Source: Colwellia polaris (GTDB taxonomy: Bacteria; Pseudomonadota; Gammaproteobacteria; Enterobacterales; Alteromonadaceae). From it: a DNA stretch of 64,000 bases. Each line of letters opens with the position of its first letter. Position 1 is the stretch's first letter. The notes beneath the pieces are model-generated. The model searched no databases, was not told where the DNA came from, and worked only from the letters and a program-made list of their open reading frames with translations. Location: the NCBI RefSeq assembly GCF_002104515.1, contig NZ_NBOE01000001.1, positions 930,001 to 994,000 on the forward strand, given 5' to 3'. The position numbers were made by a program, and so were the translations under genes. Of this stretch, positions 29,583 to 39,244 are shown in pieces.

Positions 29583-30383
29583 ATGAATTCTGTACCTGAG
29601 TTAGTCGACAGCAAAATAACACTACATAATAAAGTTGTTACCTTAACTTTTAATCGCCACGATGTGCGAAATGCGTTAACGGGTACGACAATAGCAGATG
29701 ATATTGTAAACACAGTTGAATGGATTAATAAAACACCTGAAATAGCGGTATTGATTATAACTGGCGATGGCTCTGCTTTTTCTTCAGGTGGCAATATTAA
29801 AGATATGGCTGAACGTGCTGGCGACTTTGCTGGTGATGTACAAGCACTTGAGCGACGTTATCGAGAAGGTATTCAGCGTATACCTCTAGCGCTACATAAG
29901 TTAGAAGTGCCTGTTATTGCGGCGGTAAACGGACCAGCTATAGGCGCAGGTTTTGATATTGCCAATATGTGCGATATTAGAATTGCCTCAACTAAAGCTA
30001 AATTTGGCGAAACTTTTGTCAACTTAGGGATTATTCCTGGTGACGGTGGTGCCTGGTTTATGCAGCGCTTAATTGGTTATCAAAAAGCGGCTGAGTTAAC
30101 ATTTACCGGGCGTGTTATTAATGCCCAAGAAGCAAAAGAAATAGGTATTGTTTTAGAAGTTGTAGCGCCTGATGAATTAATCGAAAGAGTAAACCAACTC
30201 GCGAATGAAATGGCGGTGAAGCCTGTTGCTTCCTTACGGTTAACTAAGCGATTAATGAAATTAGCACAACGTACAGAGTTACCCGACTTTCTTGATATAT
30301 GCGCCGTATTTCAGGGCATGTGTCATAACAACCCTGAACATTTAACGGCTGTAAATACCATGATTGAGAAATTGGCTAAATAA
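29583..30383 (+). CDS. Enoyl-CoA hydratase/isomerase family protein
   Basis: A 266-residue crotonase-fold protein of probable acyl-CoA metabolism. The oxyanion-hole segments are ITGDGSAFSSGGNIKDM and AVNGPAIGAGFDIANMCDIRIA. In the second active-site region, ETFVNLGIIPGDGGAWFMQRLIG keeps a Glu-lacking variant, so the reaction may be isomerase- or hydratase-like; the substrate cannot be told. TTGAGGTAA precedes the ATG. It lies 32 bp after mazG and converges on a threonine aldolase gene. Confidence 0.9.
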   Translation: MNSVPELVDSKITLHNKVVTLTFNRHDVRNALTGTTIADDIVNTVEWINKTPEIAVLIITGDGSAFSSGGNIKDMAERAGDFAGDVQALERRYREGIQRIPLALHKLEVPVIAAVNGPAIGAGFDIANMCDIRIASTKAKFGETFVNLGIIPGDGGAWFMQRLIGYQKAAELTFTGRVINAQEAKEIGIVLEVVAPDELIERVNQLANEMAVKPVASLRLTKRLMKLAQRTELPDFLDICAVFQGMCHNNPEHLTAVNTMIEKLAK

Positions 30384-30523
30384 CTTAGTTAGACATATTA
30401 AACGCTATTAAAAGCTATTAAAAAATTATTTAAAAGGGACAGCTAGTCAGTTGCCGCTTTTAACCTGTATTAGTTTTGTAATGACTTAAAATGAGCTACT
30501 TATTGCGTTATCTAAGTTGTTCT

Positions 30524-31540
30524 TTAACTTGCTTTTAAAGCGTGGCTTAACTGCCGAATAAAGTTATCGATGTCAGTTTTATCAATATCTAAATGTGTCA
30601 CTAGTCGCATAGGATTACCTGGGGTTAGCAATATATCTTGGTGCTTTAATTTTTCCACTAAGCTCACTACATCGACTGCTGCTGCAAAAGTAGCAAAAAC
30701 CATGTTTGTTTCAACGTGCTCAAGGTTAACTGAAACATTAGGTAACTGGTTTAGAGCGTTAGCCAAATATTTTGCATTTTCGTGATCTAATACTAGTTTT
30801 TTCGGGTTTTGTTCTAAAGCTATTTTAGCTGCAGCGGCAATAATGCCTGCTTGGCGCATACCTCCACCAACAACTTTTCGCCAGCGTTTAGCACTTTTTA
30901 TTAACGCTTCTGAGCCTAATAGTATTGAGCCTATTGGTGCGCCAAGGCCTTTCGATAAACAAATAGACATTGAGTCTACATGTTGGCAAATCTCTGTAAT
31001 ATCTACATTTAATGCTGTGGCCGCATTATAAACACGCGCACCATCTAAATGTAATGCTAAGTTATGTTGCTGAGTAAAGGCGCGGGCTTTTGACATATAC
31101 TCTAAAGGTAACACTTTACCATTAATGGTATTTTCAATGCTGAGTAATGTAGTGCGAGCAAAATGAGCATCATCAGGTTTTATAGCGGCCGCCAGCTTCT
31201 TAAAACATAGTGCACCGTCTTTTTCATTGGCGATTGGTTGTGGCTGAATAGAGCCTAGTATCGCAGCACCGCCGCCTTCAAACATATAATTATGGGCTTG
31301 TTGGCCACAAAGGTATTCATCACCACGTTGGCAATGCGCCATTAGGGCTAATAAATTTGCTTGTGTACCTGAGCTACAAAACATAGCACTGGCAAAGCCG
31401 TGACGTTTAGCTGCCCAAGATTCAAGTTCGTTTACCGTAGGATCATCACCGTATACGTCATCGCCTACTTCTGCATTTGCCATAGCAGTTCGCATTGTTT
31501 TACTAGGGCGCGTTACGGTGTCAGAGCGAAAATCAATCAT
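30524..31540 (-). CDS. ltaE: Low-specificity L-threonine aldolase
   Basis: A PLP enzyme that splits L-threonine and L-allo-threonine to glycine and acetaldehyde. It has 338 residues. [40 protein letters not shown] is the family start (MxDxRSDTVTxP shown in short). The PLP-lysine motif is [17 protein letters not shown], and [15 protein letters not shown] holds the PLP-binding Asp. [13 protein letters not shown] follows. Monocistronic on the minus strand with an upstream gap to the YebC-like gene. Confidence 0.96.
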   Translation of the reverse strand: MIDFRSDTVTRPSKTMRTAMANAEVGDDVYGDDPTVNELESWAAKRHGFASAMFCSSGTQANLLALMAHCQRGDEYLCGQQAHNYMFEGGGAAILGSIQPQPIANEKDGALCFKKLAAAIKPDDAHFARTTLLSIENTINGKVLPLEYMSKARAFTQQHNLALHLDGARVYNAATALNVDITEICQHVDSMSICLSKGLGAPIGSILLGSEALIKSAKRWRKVVGGGMRQAGIIAAAAKIALEQNPKKLVLDHENAKYLANALNQLPNVSVNLEHVETNMVFATFAAAVDVVSLVEKLKHQDILLTPGNPMRLVTHLDIDKTDIDNFIRQLSHALKAS

Positions 31541-31642
31541 GGTGTACCTTTTTAATTAATTTGAAATAGACAGAGTATTAATGGCGTGCAGCAGCAAAAA
31601 ACTTCGTATTTATATGAACGCGCAATCCATTTTGTTCTTAAT

Positions 31643-31669
31643 ATAAAAAAGGCATCATATTGATGCCTT
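31643..31669 (-). terminator. Intrinsic terminator of the YebC-like gene
   Basis: AAGGCATCA and TGATGCCTT form a perfect 9-bp stem with a 3-nt loop. Read on the minus strand it is followed by a T-run, 24 bp after the stop of the YebC-like gene. Confidence 0.9.
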
Positions 31670-31692
31670 AGTTTTAGTCATTGATAATTTGC

Positions 31693-32421
31693 TTAGTCTT
31701 CTGGAAGCTCAGCATTGTGATAAATATTTTGTACGTCGTCACAATCTTCAAGCATGTTGATGAATTTTTCGAAGTTGGCTAAATCATCTTCACCTGAAAT
31801 TTCAGTATAAGTTTGTGGTACCCACGTAATTTCTTCTACTTCAAGCTCAACATCAGCCATGTTTTCTGCAAATTCAGTTTTTAGTTTAAAAAACTCAGTA
31901 TGCGGTGCATAAACGGTAATAATACCGTCTTCAAGTTCAACATCGGTTACGTCGATATCGGCCATCATTAGGTTTTCTAGTACAACTTCGTCATCTTCAC
32001 CTTTAAAAGCGAAAACAGCTTGGTGATCAAACATGTGAGAAACGGTGCCAGACGAACCAATTTTTGAATAAGTTTTGGTAAAACATTGACGAACATCTTT
32101 AATGGTACGATTGCCGTTATCGGTTAAGCAATCAATAATTACCATACAGTTACCAGGGCCAAAACCTTCGTAACGTGAGGCAACGTAATCTTCACCGCCA
32201 ACACCTGATGCTTTCTCAATTGCTTTTTCAATAACATGCGTTGGCACTTGATCTTTTTTAGCTTTTTCAATTGTACGACGCAATGAAAGGTTACTATCGG
32301 GGTCAACGCCACCATTTTTAGCTAATACGTAAATCTCTTTACCGTACTTTGAATAAACTTTAGTCTTTTGACCCGCAGTTTTGGCCATTGATAATTTACG
32401 GTTTTGGTATGCTCTGCCCAT
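31693..32421 (-). CDS. YebC/PmpR-family regulator, YeeN-like
   Basis: A 242-residue protein of the YebC family, whose members act as transcriptional regulators or translation factors for difficult peptide motifs. The family features are clear: an N-terminal [19 protein letters not shown], the helical domain [32 protein letters not shown], then [23 protein letters not shown] and an acidic C-terminal region. The start MGRAYQNRK (rather than MAGHSKW) places it with the YeeN paralogue group, not YebC itself. Monocistronic with its own terminator, divergent from the hydrolase gene. Confidence 0.92.
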   Translation of the reverse strand: MGRAYQNRKLSMAKTAGQKTKVYSKYGKEIYVLAKNGGVDPDSNLSLRRTIEKAKKDQVPTHVIEKAIEKASGVGGEDYVASRYEGFGPGNCMVIIDCLTDNGNRTIKDVRQCFTKTYSKIGSSGTVSHMFDHQAVFAFKGEDDEVVLENLMMADIDVTDVELEDGIITVYAPHTEFFKLKTEFAENMADVELEVEEITWVPQTYTEISGEDDLANFEKFINMLEDCDDVQNIYHNAELPED

Positions 32422-32575
32422 CTGAATACGTCTCGTTGCTAATGATTAAAATTTCTATGCGCTAGATTCTAACGGGTAGTGTCGGCTATTTCTAGTGCTG
32501 AGCTCATTTGAGCTTTCAAATTTTATAATAACATGCAAATATTTACCTATTAGCCGTGCATATTTGAGTAATTAT

Positions 32576-33223
32576 TTGAATATTATATTTGTTGCCGATA
32601 TTTTTGGCCGTACAGAAGAATTTAAGGCGTTATGTCAGCAAATAACTTCTAATATTGAGCAAGTGCTTAACCTTAAAAACTCAGTTAATGTTGAATGCCA
32701 CTTAATAGGGCCATATCAAAAGCAACCTAAGCTGTTCAACTCTGAACAAGACGCTTATCAGTACTTTACAAAAACAGTGACTTTGCAAGGCTACGTTAAG
32801 CACCTAAAGACAGAACTTTCTAAAATATCAGGTATCAATTTCCTGGTGGGTTTTAGTGTTGGAGGCAGCGCTGTTTGGCAGTTATGTGCAGAAAATACTG
32901 CTAAGCAAAATGTGTTGGCTACTTGCTTTTATAGTAGTCAAATTAGACATATGATGCAGTTAACACCGAATATTGAGACTAGGCTTATTTTACCTATTAG
33001 TGAGGAACATTTCTCGGTTGCAGAAATGTGCAGCGTTTTACAAAAAAAACCAAACATTACTATTGAACAAAGCAGAAAGTTGCATGGTTTTATGAATGCG
33101 TTATCGCCGAACTATGATAGTAATGCGTATCAACATTACATTAAAAGGCTAACTGATTTATTATCAATAAAATATAACCAGTTCATCACAGAGCAATCAT
33201 CAACTTCAACCGCAGCCAAATAA
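32576..33223 (+). CDS. Putative alpha/beta hydrolase (dienelactone-hydrolase-like)
   Basis: A protein of about 216 residues from a TTG at 32576, where the sequence LNIIFVADIFGRTEEF matches the usual start of such hydrolases; a GTG at 32495 would add a poorly hydrolase-like extension. The nucleophile elbow is GFSVGGSAVW (G-x-S-x-G), typical of alpha/beta hydrolases, and a C-terminal KLHGFMNALSP could supply the catalytic His. No signal peptide is seen. The substrate is unknown. It precedes the M28 peptidase gene by 50 bp. Confidence 0.75.
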   Translation: MNIIFVADIFGRTEEFKALCQQITSNIEQVLNLKNSVNVECHLIGPYQKQPKLFNSEQDAYQYFTKTVTLQGYVKHLKTELSKISGINFLVGFSVGGSAVWQLCAENTAKQNVLATCFYSSQIRHMMQLTPNIETRLILPISEEHFSVAEMCSVLQKKPNITIEQSRKLHGFMNALSPNYDSNAYQHYIKRLTDLLSIKYNQFITEQSSTSTAAK

Positions 33224-33273
33224 TCTGTAAAGCTGTATTACCTAAAGTATCGACATTAACCATAGAGTAAATC

Positions 33274-34914
33274 ATGAAATTTAAAATCGTATTTCCCTTC
33301 GCTGTTTTGGCTTTGCTAGGATTGAGTGCTTGCGAACAAGCGAGTACCGAGATAACGCATACTGAGGTAGCGAATACCGAGGCAGCGAGTAGTGTAGAGG
33401 TTAACTTAAAGAACCTCCACCAAGATATTAAAATGCTAGCATCTGATGAGTTTGAAGGCCGTGGCCCACTCACTGCCGGCGAAAAATTAACCATTGAATA
33501 CTTAGCAAAACAATACCAGTCAATAGGGCTAGCACCTGGAAATAAAAACAGCTTCTATCAAGCAGTGCCTATGGCAAAAGTTACACCTGATCAAAATATG
33601 CAGTTGGTTATTGGTGAACATAGCTTTGTTGCCGGTCGAGATTTTACCGCACGAACAAAGCAAGTTAATGGCGATATTGTATTAGCCAATTCTGATGTGG
33701 TATTTGTTGGTTATGGTATTAACGCACCAGAATACCAATGGAATGACTATGAAAATGTTGATGTAAAAGGCAAAACTGTCGTGGTATTGGTTAATGATCC
33801 CGGCTTTGCAACCCAAGATAATGCGCTGTTCACCGGTAATGCAATGACATATTACGGCCGTTGGACTTATAAATACGAAGAAGCAGCTCGACAAGGTGCG
33901 AAGGCCGTTTTTATTATTCACGAAACAGCGCCAGCAGCATACCCTTGGAGCGTTGTTGAAAGTTCAAATACTGGCAGTAAATATAGCTTAGTAGATAACG
34001 AAAACAATGTCAGTAAGCTACCAGTTATGGGCTGGATACAACACGCTGTGGCCGATAAAATATTTACCTCAGCTGGTTTATCACTTGAAGACATGCAACT
34101 TTTTGCCCTAAATAAAAACTTTAAAGCGGTTAACTTGCAGCAAACCGCTAATTTAACGTTAAAAAGTGCAATCGAAAATGCTGAATCTAATAATGTTGTT
34201 GCAATGATTAAAGGTGAAAGCAGAGCTGATGAATATATTGTGATCAGCGCCCATTGGGATCATTTTGGCACTAAGCAAACAGCGGAAGGCCTGAAAATAT
34301 ATAATGGCGCAATTGATAACGCCACGGGCAGTGCTGCAACGGTTGAACTAGCACGTATTTTGATGAAGCAACACCAAATCAAACCGTTTCAGCGTTCGAT
34401 TTTATTTGTTAATTTCACCGCTGAAGAAACCGGAATGATCGGCTCAGAGTTATTTGCTTTAGGTACTATTGTTCCGACTAAAAATATGGTCGCCATGTTA
34501 AATATTGACGGTATGAACGCGTTAGACGCGGTTGATTATATTTTGCAATACGGTAAAGGCATGTCAGAAATGGAAGGCTATTTAGCTGATGCTGCTGCGA
34601 AACAACAGCGTGAAGTTAAAATGGACCCTCGACCGCAAAATGGTTTGTTTTTTCGCTCTGATCACTTTTCATTAGCAAAACAAGGTGTACCCAGTTTATT
34701 GTTTATGAGTTTAGGTGATACAGACCCAGACTATATAGCGCATCGTTATCATAAAGAAGAAGATGACTATTCTGCCTCATGGTCGTTGGGCGGCATGGAG
34801 CAAGACATAAAACTTATTGCTGATATTGCCAGTACATTGGCCAACAGTAATGACTGGCCTAAATGGCAAGCAGATTCTGATTTTAAAAAGCGAAGAATGC
34901 AAGATCAAAAGTAA
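33274..34914 (+). CDS. M28-family metallopeptidase lipoprotein
   Basis: A 546-residue exported zinc peptidase. The signal ends in lipobox LGLSAC (Cys20), followed by a Thr/Glu-rich linker with short imperfect repeats (TEITHTEVANTEAA), then the peptidase. A PA-type insert (ADEYIV region preceded by VVVLVNDPGFAT...AKAVFIIHETAP) splits the catalytic domain. Zinc-site motifs are SAHWDHFG, GAIDNATGSAATVEL, FTAEETGMIGSE, NIDGMN and the late His in RSDHFSLAKQGVPSLLFM. It probably acts as an envelope-anchored aminopeptidase supplying amino acids. Confidence 0.93.
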   Translation: MKFKIVFPFAVLALLGLSACEQASTEITHTEVANTEAASSVEVNLKNLHQDIKMLASDEFEGRGPLTAGEKLTIEYLAKQYQSIGLAPGNKNSFYQAVPMAKVTPDQNMQLVIGEHSFVAGRDFTARTKQVNGDIVLANSDVVFVGYGINAPEYQWNDYENVDVKGKTVVVLVNDPGFATQDNALFTGNAMTYYGRWTYKYEEAARQGAKAVFIIHETAPAAYPWSVVESSNTGSKYSLVDNENNVSKLPVMGWIQHAVADKIFTSAGLSLEDMQLFALNKNFKAVNLQQTANLTLKSAIENAESNNVVAMIKGESRADEYIVISAHWDHFGTKQTAEGLKIYNGAIDNATGSAATVELARILMKQHQIKPFQRSILFVNFTAEETGMIGSELFALGTIVPTKNMVAMLNIDGMNALDAVDYILQYGKGMSEMEGYLADAAAKQQREVKMDPRPQNGLFFRSDHFSLAKQGVPSLLFMSLGDTDPDYIAHRYHKEEDDYSASWSLGGMEQDIKLIADIASTLANSNDWPKWQADSDFKKRRMQDQK

Positions 34915-34946
34915 GTAGGTTAATTGCTGCAGGCCATTAAGGGTTT

Positions 34947-34976
34947 AAGTGCTAACAGACTATAGTTAGCACTTTA
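34947..34976 (+). terminator. Hairpin terminator after the M28 gene
   Basis: AAGTGCTAAC (34947-34956) and GTTAGCACTT (34965-34974) make a perfect 10-bp stem with an 8-nt loop, 32 bp after the stop. The T-run after it is short. Confidence 0.55.
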
Positions 34977-35093
34977 AGGTCAATTGATTTTAGCTTTTAA
35001 AATACTTATTACCTTTAAATACCTCGATTTTTATCAGTAATGTAAAGTCATAAAGCTGCACGCTAACTATAATTTAATCGGATGTTTAACGTG

Positions 35094-36026
35094 TTAGTGG
35101 TAAATAGATAAGCCCAATTCTTCAGCTAGGCTCGCCACTAAATTTGTACCGATAACAGAGTTGCCGAATGAATTTAAAGGCGGGCTCCAAGTACAAATAA
35201 CACCATAGTTAGGCACTATGGCAATAACACCTCCACCAACGCCACTTTTAGCGGGCAAACCAATAGAGAAAGCAAACTGCCCCGATTGGTCGTACATGCC
35301 GCTGGTTGATAATATCGCATTAACGCGGTGTGCATCTCTTGGGCTGCAAATAACTTTATTGGTTAGTGGGTCAACACCTTTATTGGCGAGAAAAAGCAAA
35401 CTAGTTGCTAGCTGTTCGCAACTCATTGCTACCGAGCATTGGGTAAAGTAATGGCTTAATAAGTCAGGTATTTCTGCTTGAATATTACCAAAACTTTTCA
35501 TCAAATAAGCCAATGCCGCGTTTCTGTTGCCGTGAGCCAATTCAGAATGAAAAACATGATTATCGATAAACACTGACTCGTCATGCGCTAATTTTCGCAT
35601 AAAACTTAAAAAGGCTAATTTACTGGCAGAAAAATGGCTAGTTAGCACATCAGCAACTAATAAAGCACCAGCGTTTATCACCGGATTTCTAGGAATACCT
35701 TTCTCCCATTCTAATTGAATAATAGAATTAAAGGGTTGCCCAGATGGTTCCATATTTACACGTTGCCATAAATCATCGCCAATGCGTTTCATTGCCATTA
35801 CTAAGGCAAAAACTTTAGAAATACTTTGTATCGAAAAAGGTTCTTGATAATCACCAGCGCCGGCTGTTTTACCGTCAATAGTTGTTACACAAACCCCCAT
35901 CTTTTTAGGGCTAACTTCCGCTAAAGCTGGAATGTAGTCGGCAACTTTTCCTTGAGTATAAAAACCCTGTTGTTCGGCAAGTAATGTTTGTAACTTTATC
36001 TGTAAATTAGAAATGTCTTTGATCAT
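35094..36026 (-). CDS. glsA: Glutaminase
   Basis: Hydrolyses glutamine to glutamate and ammonia; 310 residues, standard for the serine-dependent beta-lactamase-like glutaminases. The nucleophile motif is FSIQSISKVFAL (Ser-x-x-Lys, near residue 65). Other conserved parts are NAGALLVADVL, HSELAHGNRNAALAYLMKSFGN, SGMYDQSGQFAFSIGLPAKSGVGGGVIAIVPN. Function fits with nitrogen metabolism elsewhere in the window, but I find no sigma-54 promoter before it. Confidence 0.97.
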   Translation of the reverse strand: MIKDISNLQIKLQTLLAEQQGFYTQGKVADYIPALAEVSPKKMGVCVTTIDGKTAGAGDYQEPFSIQSISKVFALVMAMKRIGDDLWQRVNMEPSGQPFNSIIQLEWEKGIPRNPVINAGALLVADVLTSHFSASKLAFLSFMRKLAHDESVFIDNHVFHSELAHGNRNAALAYLMKSFGNIQAEIPDLLSHYFTQCSVAMSCEQLATSLLFLANKGVDPLTNKVICSPRDAHRVNAILSTSGMYDQSGQFAFSIGLPAKSGVGGGVIAIVPNYGVICTWSPPLNSFGNSVIGTNLVASLAEELGLSIYH

Positions 36027-36478
36027 AAATAGAACTTGTTTTGTCTTTATAAGCGCTGAAGTAAACTTGTAGGGACCTCATTATGCACAAAAAGACTTCA
36101 ATACCCAATGGTTTGTAAGTGCTGTGTTGCATGTAATGGAATCGCACATTCTTTTATTTATTCTGAAGTGATGAGGATTTAGCTGGTATGAATAGCGTTG
36201 CAACGCAATTAAATAAAAATTTATTGATGTTTACTTAACTGCGTTATTAATGAAAGGCAGCATTACTCATTAAACTGATGATAGCGTTACTGGCTATAAA
36301 AATGAGTAATGCGCTAGTGTTATTCAACGTCCCACTGACTAATTGAGATATGTTTTATTTCAATTAAGAAAGAGATGGTTTCGTTGATGGTGCTTGCTAT
36401 GTTACTAATCATGTAAAACTCCGTTTAGTTAAAAAGATAATTAAATTGATAGTTAAATTGATAGTTAATATAGACGTA
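36027..36478. other. Gap with a 12-bp dyad and a short duplication
   Basis: No gene is seen. GCATTACTCATT (36260-36271) and AATGAGTAATGC (36301-36312) are perfect inverted repeats, and the loop between holds a second stem, ATAGC/GCTAT, so the region can form a long hairpin; without a T-run it may be a weak terminator of the upstream minus-strand gene. TTAAATTGATAG is directly repeated at 36441-36464. Confidence 0.55.
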
Positions 36479-37000
36479 TTAATCAGCTAACTCTGCAATT
36501 GTCTCAACTTGTTCAAGTGGTAAAAGTTGCTTGATCTTTTGTAAGTTTTTAACTGTAATTTCATTGTCATCAATTTTTACAGCAAGTTCAAAGTCGCTTA
36601 ATGCAGCATCTAATTGGTTTTGTCTATATCGAGCAACACCACGGTTACTGTAATTTAATGCAGTTAAAAATTTCACCTTGTTACTTTGGCGTTTTACTGA
36701 CTCTAAGGTATTAATAGCGTCGGTACAGGCTGATTCAGACTTGTTGCTATGACTAAGATCAGATTGCAAGTAAGCCACACATAAATTCATTTTATTAGCA
36801 TAAAAGTCTTGAGTTTTTTCACTTGAGGTTAATTTCTTTATACCTGACTCTACTTTGCCTTCTGTTAAGTCAGTAGTACCTACAGCGCCTTTAACAACAG
36901 CTACTTGAAATATCGAGTTGCTGGCCAAAGTTGAGTAACTTGTACTTAATAACAAAGTGGCTAATAGTGTGCTTGTTAACATTGATTTTTTCATTTTCAT
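36479..37000 (-). CDS. Exported TPR-like protein
   Basis: A 173-residue periplasmic protein. Residues 1-26 are a signal peptide (hydrophobic LLATLLLSTSYSTLAS). Near 110-145 a TPR-type motif is visible: LNYSNRGVARYRQNQLDAALSDFELAVKID fits the 34-residue TPR consensus. A second, weaker repeat may lie before it (LCVAYLQSDLS). Start is MKMKKS with GAGA close upstream; a second ATG two codons on is possible. Function unknown; TPRs usually mediate protein binding. It stands alone. Confidence 0.8.
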   Translation of the reverse strand: MKMKKSMLTSTLLATLLLSTSYSTLASNSIFQVAVVKGAVGTTDLTEGKVESGIKKLTSSEKTQDFYANKMNLCVAYLQSDLSHSNKSESACTDAINTLESVKRQSNKVKFLTALNYSNRGVARYRQNQLDAALSDFELAVKIDDNEITVKNLQKIKQLLPLEQVETIAELAD

Positions 37001-37388
37001 TTCTCTATATTAGTTGCGTATCAAATCGATACAGCATCAATATAGAGTCCAGCCCCCTTACTGACAAACGATTAGATTACACCCATCAAGTGAATATAAT
37101 TCATCTGTACTTCAATAGCTTAAGAGAACAGGTTGAATGCTTTGTTTTGATGAAATAAACAACAATTTATTGATATGATTCATGGTAAAACCATAGGCTA
37201 TGAATAGTTATCTCGCTGACATAATGATTTTTCAGTGATCTAATAACCAATAAATAGAATTCACAAAAAAGTGTCGAAGCAAATGGCTACGTTTTTTTAA
37301 ACAGTTCTTGCGTAGCTTTAGATATCGAAAATAGGCAACATTTTAGTTATTATCATTAACGCTTTTTAAATACTCTATAAGTTAAATT
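37001..37388. other. Intergenic gap without recognised element
   Basis: 388 bp, AT-rich, between a minus-strand and a plus-strand gene; it must hold both promoters. I see no strong terminator or operator. A short palindrome ATGGT-AAA-ACCAT lies near 37181-37193. Confidence 0.5.
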
Positions 37389-38288
37389 ATGACACCTTTA
37401 GTATTTCACCCTATTTATAGCCAACTTGAATTACCTTTTAGACATAGGTTCCCAATAGAAAAATATGTTGGAATACGAAATGCACTTGCTGCTAATGGGG
37501 TTCCTAAAGATTGGTTTAAAAAACCAACACCGGTTAATACTGATAATGTAAAAACTGTTTATGATCCTACCTATATCCATCAGTTGATAAATAATCAATT
37601 AGATCCTAAAGCGATGCGAAGAATAGGTTTTCCTTGGTCTCAACAATTGATTGAACGAACGCTGACTGCTGTTGGAGGAACAATAATGACGGCACAGTTA
37701 GCCTTGCAACATGGGAAATCTCTAAATTTAACCGGAGGTTATCATCATGCTTTTGCTAACTTTGGCTCTGGGTTTTGCATGATTAACGATTTATATCTAG
37801 CCGCATTATCCATGTTACAAAATGATAATATCAACAAAGTACTTATATTTGATGCTGACGTACATCAGGGTGACGGAACAGCAAAGTTAGCATCAAATAA
37901 CCAGAATGTGTTTACAGTTTCAATTCATGGTGAAAAAAACTTCCCACACCGTAAACAAGTTTCAAATTTAGATTTTGCCTTGCCAAAAGGCACAACAGAT
38001 GCGCTTTATTTGGAAACAGTAGAAAATGCTTTGAACGAAGCCTTTACTAGCTTTAAGCCTGATGCAGTAATTTACGATGCAGGGGTAGACATTCACTGTA
38101 ATGATGATCTTGGTCATCTTGATATTTCTACCCAAGGTGTTTTAACACGTGACAAACTAGTATTTGATTACTGTGAGCGTAAGGGTATACCAATCGCTGC
38201 AGTTATTGGTGGTGGTTATCAAAGAGATATTGACGCATTAGTTAATGTGCACCTTCAACTTTTTATCGCTGCAGGTGTTATTAAATAG
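37389..38288 (+). CDS. Histone-deacetylase-family hydrolase
   Basis: A 299-residue member of the arginase/deacetylase fold, zinc-dependent. Diagnostic motifs: GGYHHAFANFGSGFCMIND (the two-His charge-relay region and substrate pocket), DADVHQGDGTA (zinc ligands Asp and His) and YDAGVDIHCNDDLGHL (third zinc Asp). Bacterial relatives act on acetylated small molecules, polyamines or protein lysines; the substrate cannot be deduced. No ribosome-binding site is obvious. Monocistronic. Confidence 0.92.
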   Translation: MTPLVFHPIYSQLELPFRHRFPIEKYVGIRNALAANGVPKDWFKKPTPVNTDNVKTVYDPTYIHQLINNQLDPKAMRRIGFPWSQQLIERTLTAVGGTIMTAQLALQHGKSLNLTGGYHHAFANFGSGFCMINDLYLAALSMLQNDNINKVLIFDADVHQGDGTAKLASNNQNVFTVSIHGEKNFPHRKQVSNLDFALPKGTTDALYLETVENALNEAFTSFKPDAVIYDAGVDIHCNDDLGHLDISTQGVLTRDKLVFDYCERKGIPIAAVIGGGYQRDIDALVNVHLQLFIAAGVIK

Positions 38289-38358
38289 GGTTCCAACTAT
38301 TCTGAGTAGCTCGATAAGAAATAATGTGTAGCTGACCTAATTTAATTTTTGACCCTAC

Positions 38359-38859
38359 TTAATATGGTAAATAGATTTTACCAGTGCTATGTTCAATTCC
38401 AACTAAACCTTCGACAGTTTCGAGTTCCACACCATAATCATCAATGTCTATAACACTACCCCAATGATAATGTGAACTTGTTGGCTTTAAAGAATCCATT
38501 GTATGAAGTAACTGACCCAATGTGTACTCTTTGACTAGTTTTCCATTTTTATAAATTGTAAGCATTACTTCTTGAGAGGTTACATCTTTATTTACTAAGT
38601 TTAATCCGGAGTATCCGATAGCGACATATCTCCCTGTCTGAGATATAAATATAGAGCGATGCCATCCAGGTATTTGGTATAGCTCCTTAATATTAAACTT
38701 ACCGTTAACAGCATAAATAGTAGTCTTTTTATCAACTTCACTATATGCACAAAAATTTATAAAAGTATCGCAAGTCCGATAACTTGAAGGTTCAGGCAAT
38801 GGCATATCAGCATGAGCTATAACAGAGGTAAAAATAAGAATAAATAATATGAATTTCAC
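38359..38859 (-). CDS. Exported hypothetical protein
   Basis: A protein of 166-167 residues. The GTG at 38859 is favoured because AGGAG lies 6 nt before it; a second GTG directly upstream would add one residue. The N-terminus KFILFILIFTSVIAHA is a cleavable signal peptide. The mature part is beta-rich with several repeated blade-like strands (GKFNIKELYQIPGWHRSIFISQTGRYVAIGYSG; LTIYKNGKLVKEYTL), reminiscent of a small beta-propeller fragment. Two Cys (CDTF, FCAY) could form a disulphide. Family unknown. Confidence 0.75.
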   Translation of the reverse strand: MKFILFILIFTSVIAHADMPLPEPSSYRTCDTFINFCAYSEVDKKTTIYAVNGKFNIKELYQIPGWHRSIFISQTGRYVAIGYSGLNLVNKDVTSQEVMLTIYKNGKLVKEYTLGQLLHTMDSLKPTSSHYHWGSVIDIDDYGVELETVEGLVGIEHSTGKIYLPY

Positions 38860-38967
38860 CACATTCTCCTGGAAGGCTATACAAGTTAAGGGGCTGATTA
38901 ATGGTTTGCTAAAATATGAAGCGAAGCAGAACCGAGAAAACTGTTAGTCCTTGTTGATTTTATTAGG

Positions 38968-39171
38968 TTAATCTAACTTCTTAAAACGCCTAGATAATAA
39001 AATAAGTAACCCACCCATAATACCTGTAGAGATACACCCAATGAGGCCAAGTGAGATGATGAATAGCTTTAAAATAAATAACGATAATACAAAATCAGCT
39101 ATAAATAAAATGGCAGCCACTTTAAAATTTATAAAAAATTTATACTGTTCGGAGCAATGAGGACACTTCAA
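38968..39171 (-). CDS. Small zinc-ribbon/membrane hypothetical protein
   Basis: A 67-residue protein with an N-terminal CPHC motif (half zinc ribbon) followed by two hydrophobic helices (about residues 15-37 and 39-58) and a basic tail SRRFKKLD, so probably a small inner-membrane protein with its tail in the cytosol. The strong ribosome-binding site AAGGGGGG just before the ATG supports translation. Function unknown. Confidence 0.65.
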   Translation of the reverse strand: MKCPHCSEQYKFFINFKVAAILFIADFVLSLFILKLFIISLGLIGCISTGIMGGLLILLSRRFKKLD

Positions 39172-39244
39172 TGTGCCCCCCTTATTAACCTGACGGTCGT
39201 TTAACTAACTGTTTTTGTTTTGTTTTAAGTGTATATCATGTGTG

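Noticed and set aside
30430-30463. TTAAAAG/CTTTTAA hairpin between the hydratase and threonine aldolase genes as a terminator
   Set aside because: The stem is short, AT-only and interrupted, with no T-run; too weak to list.
36027-36120. Sigma-54 promoter before the glutaminase gene
   Set aside because: No GG-N10-GC pair or GCAC-N7-GTGC dyad is present on the right strand.
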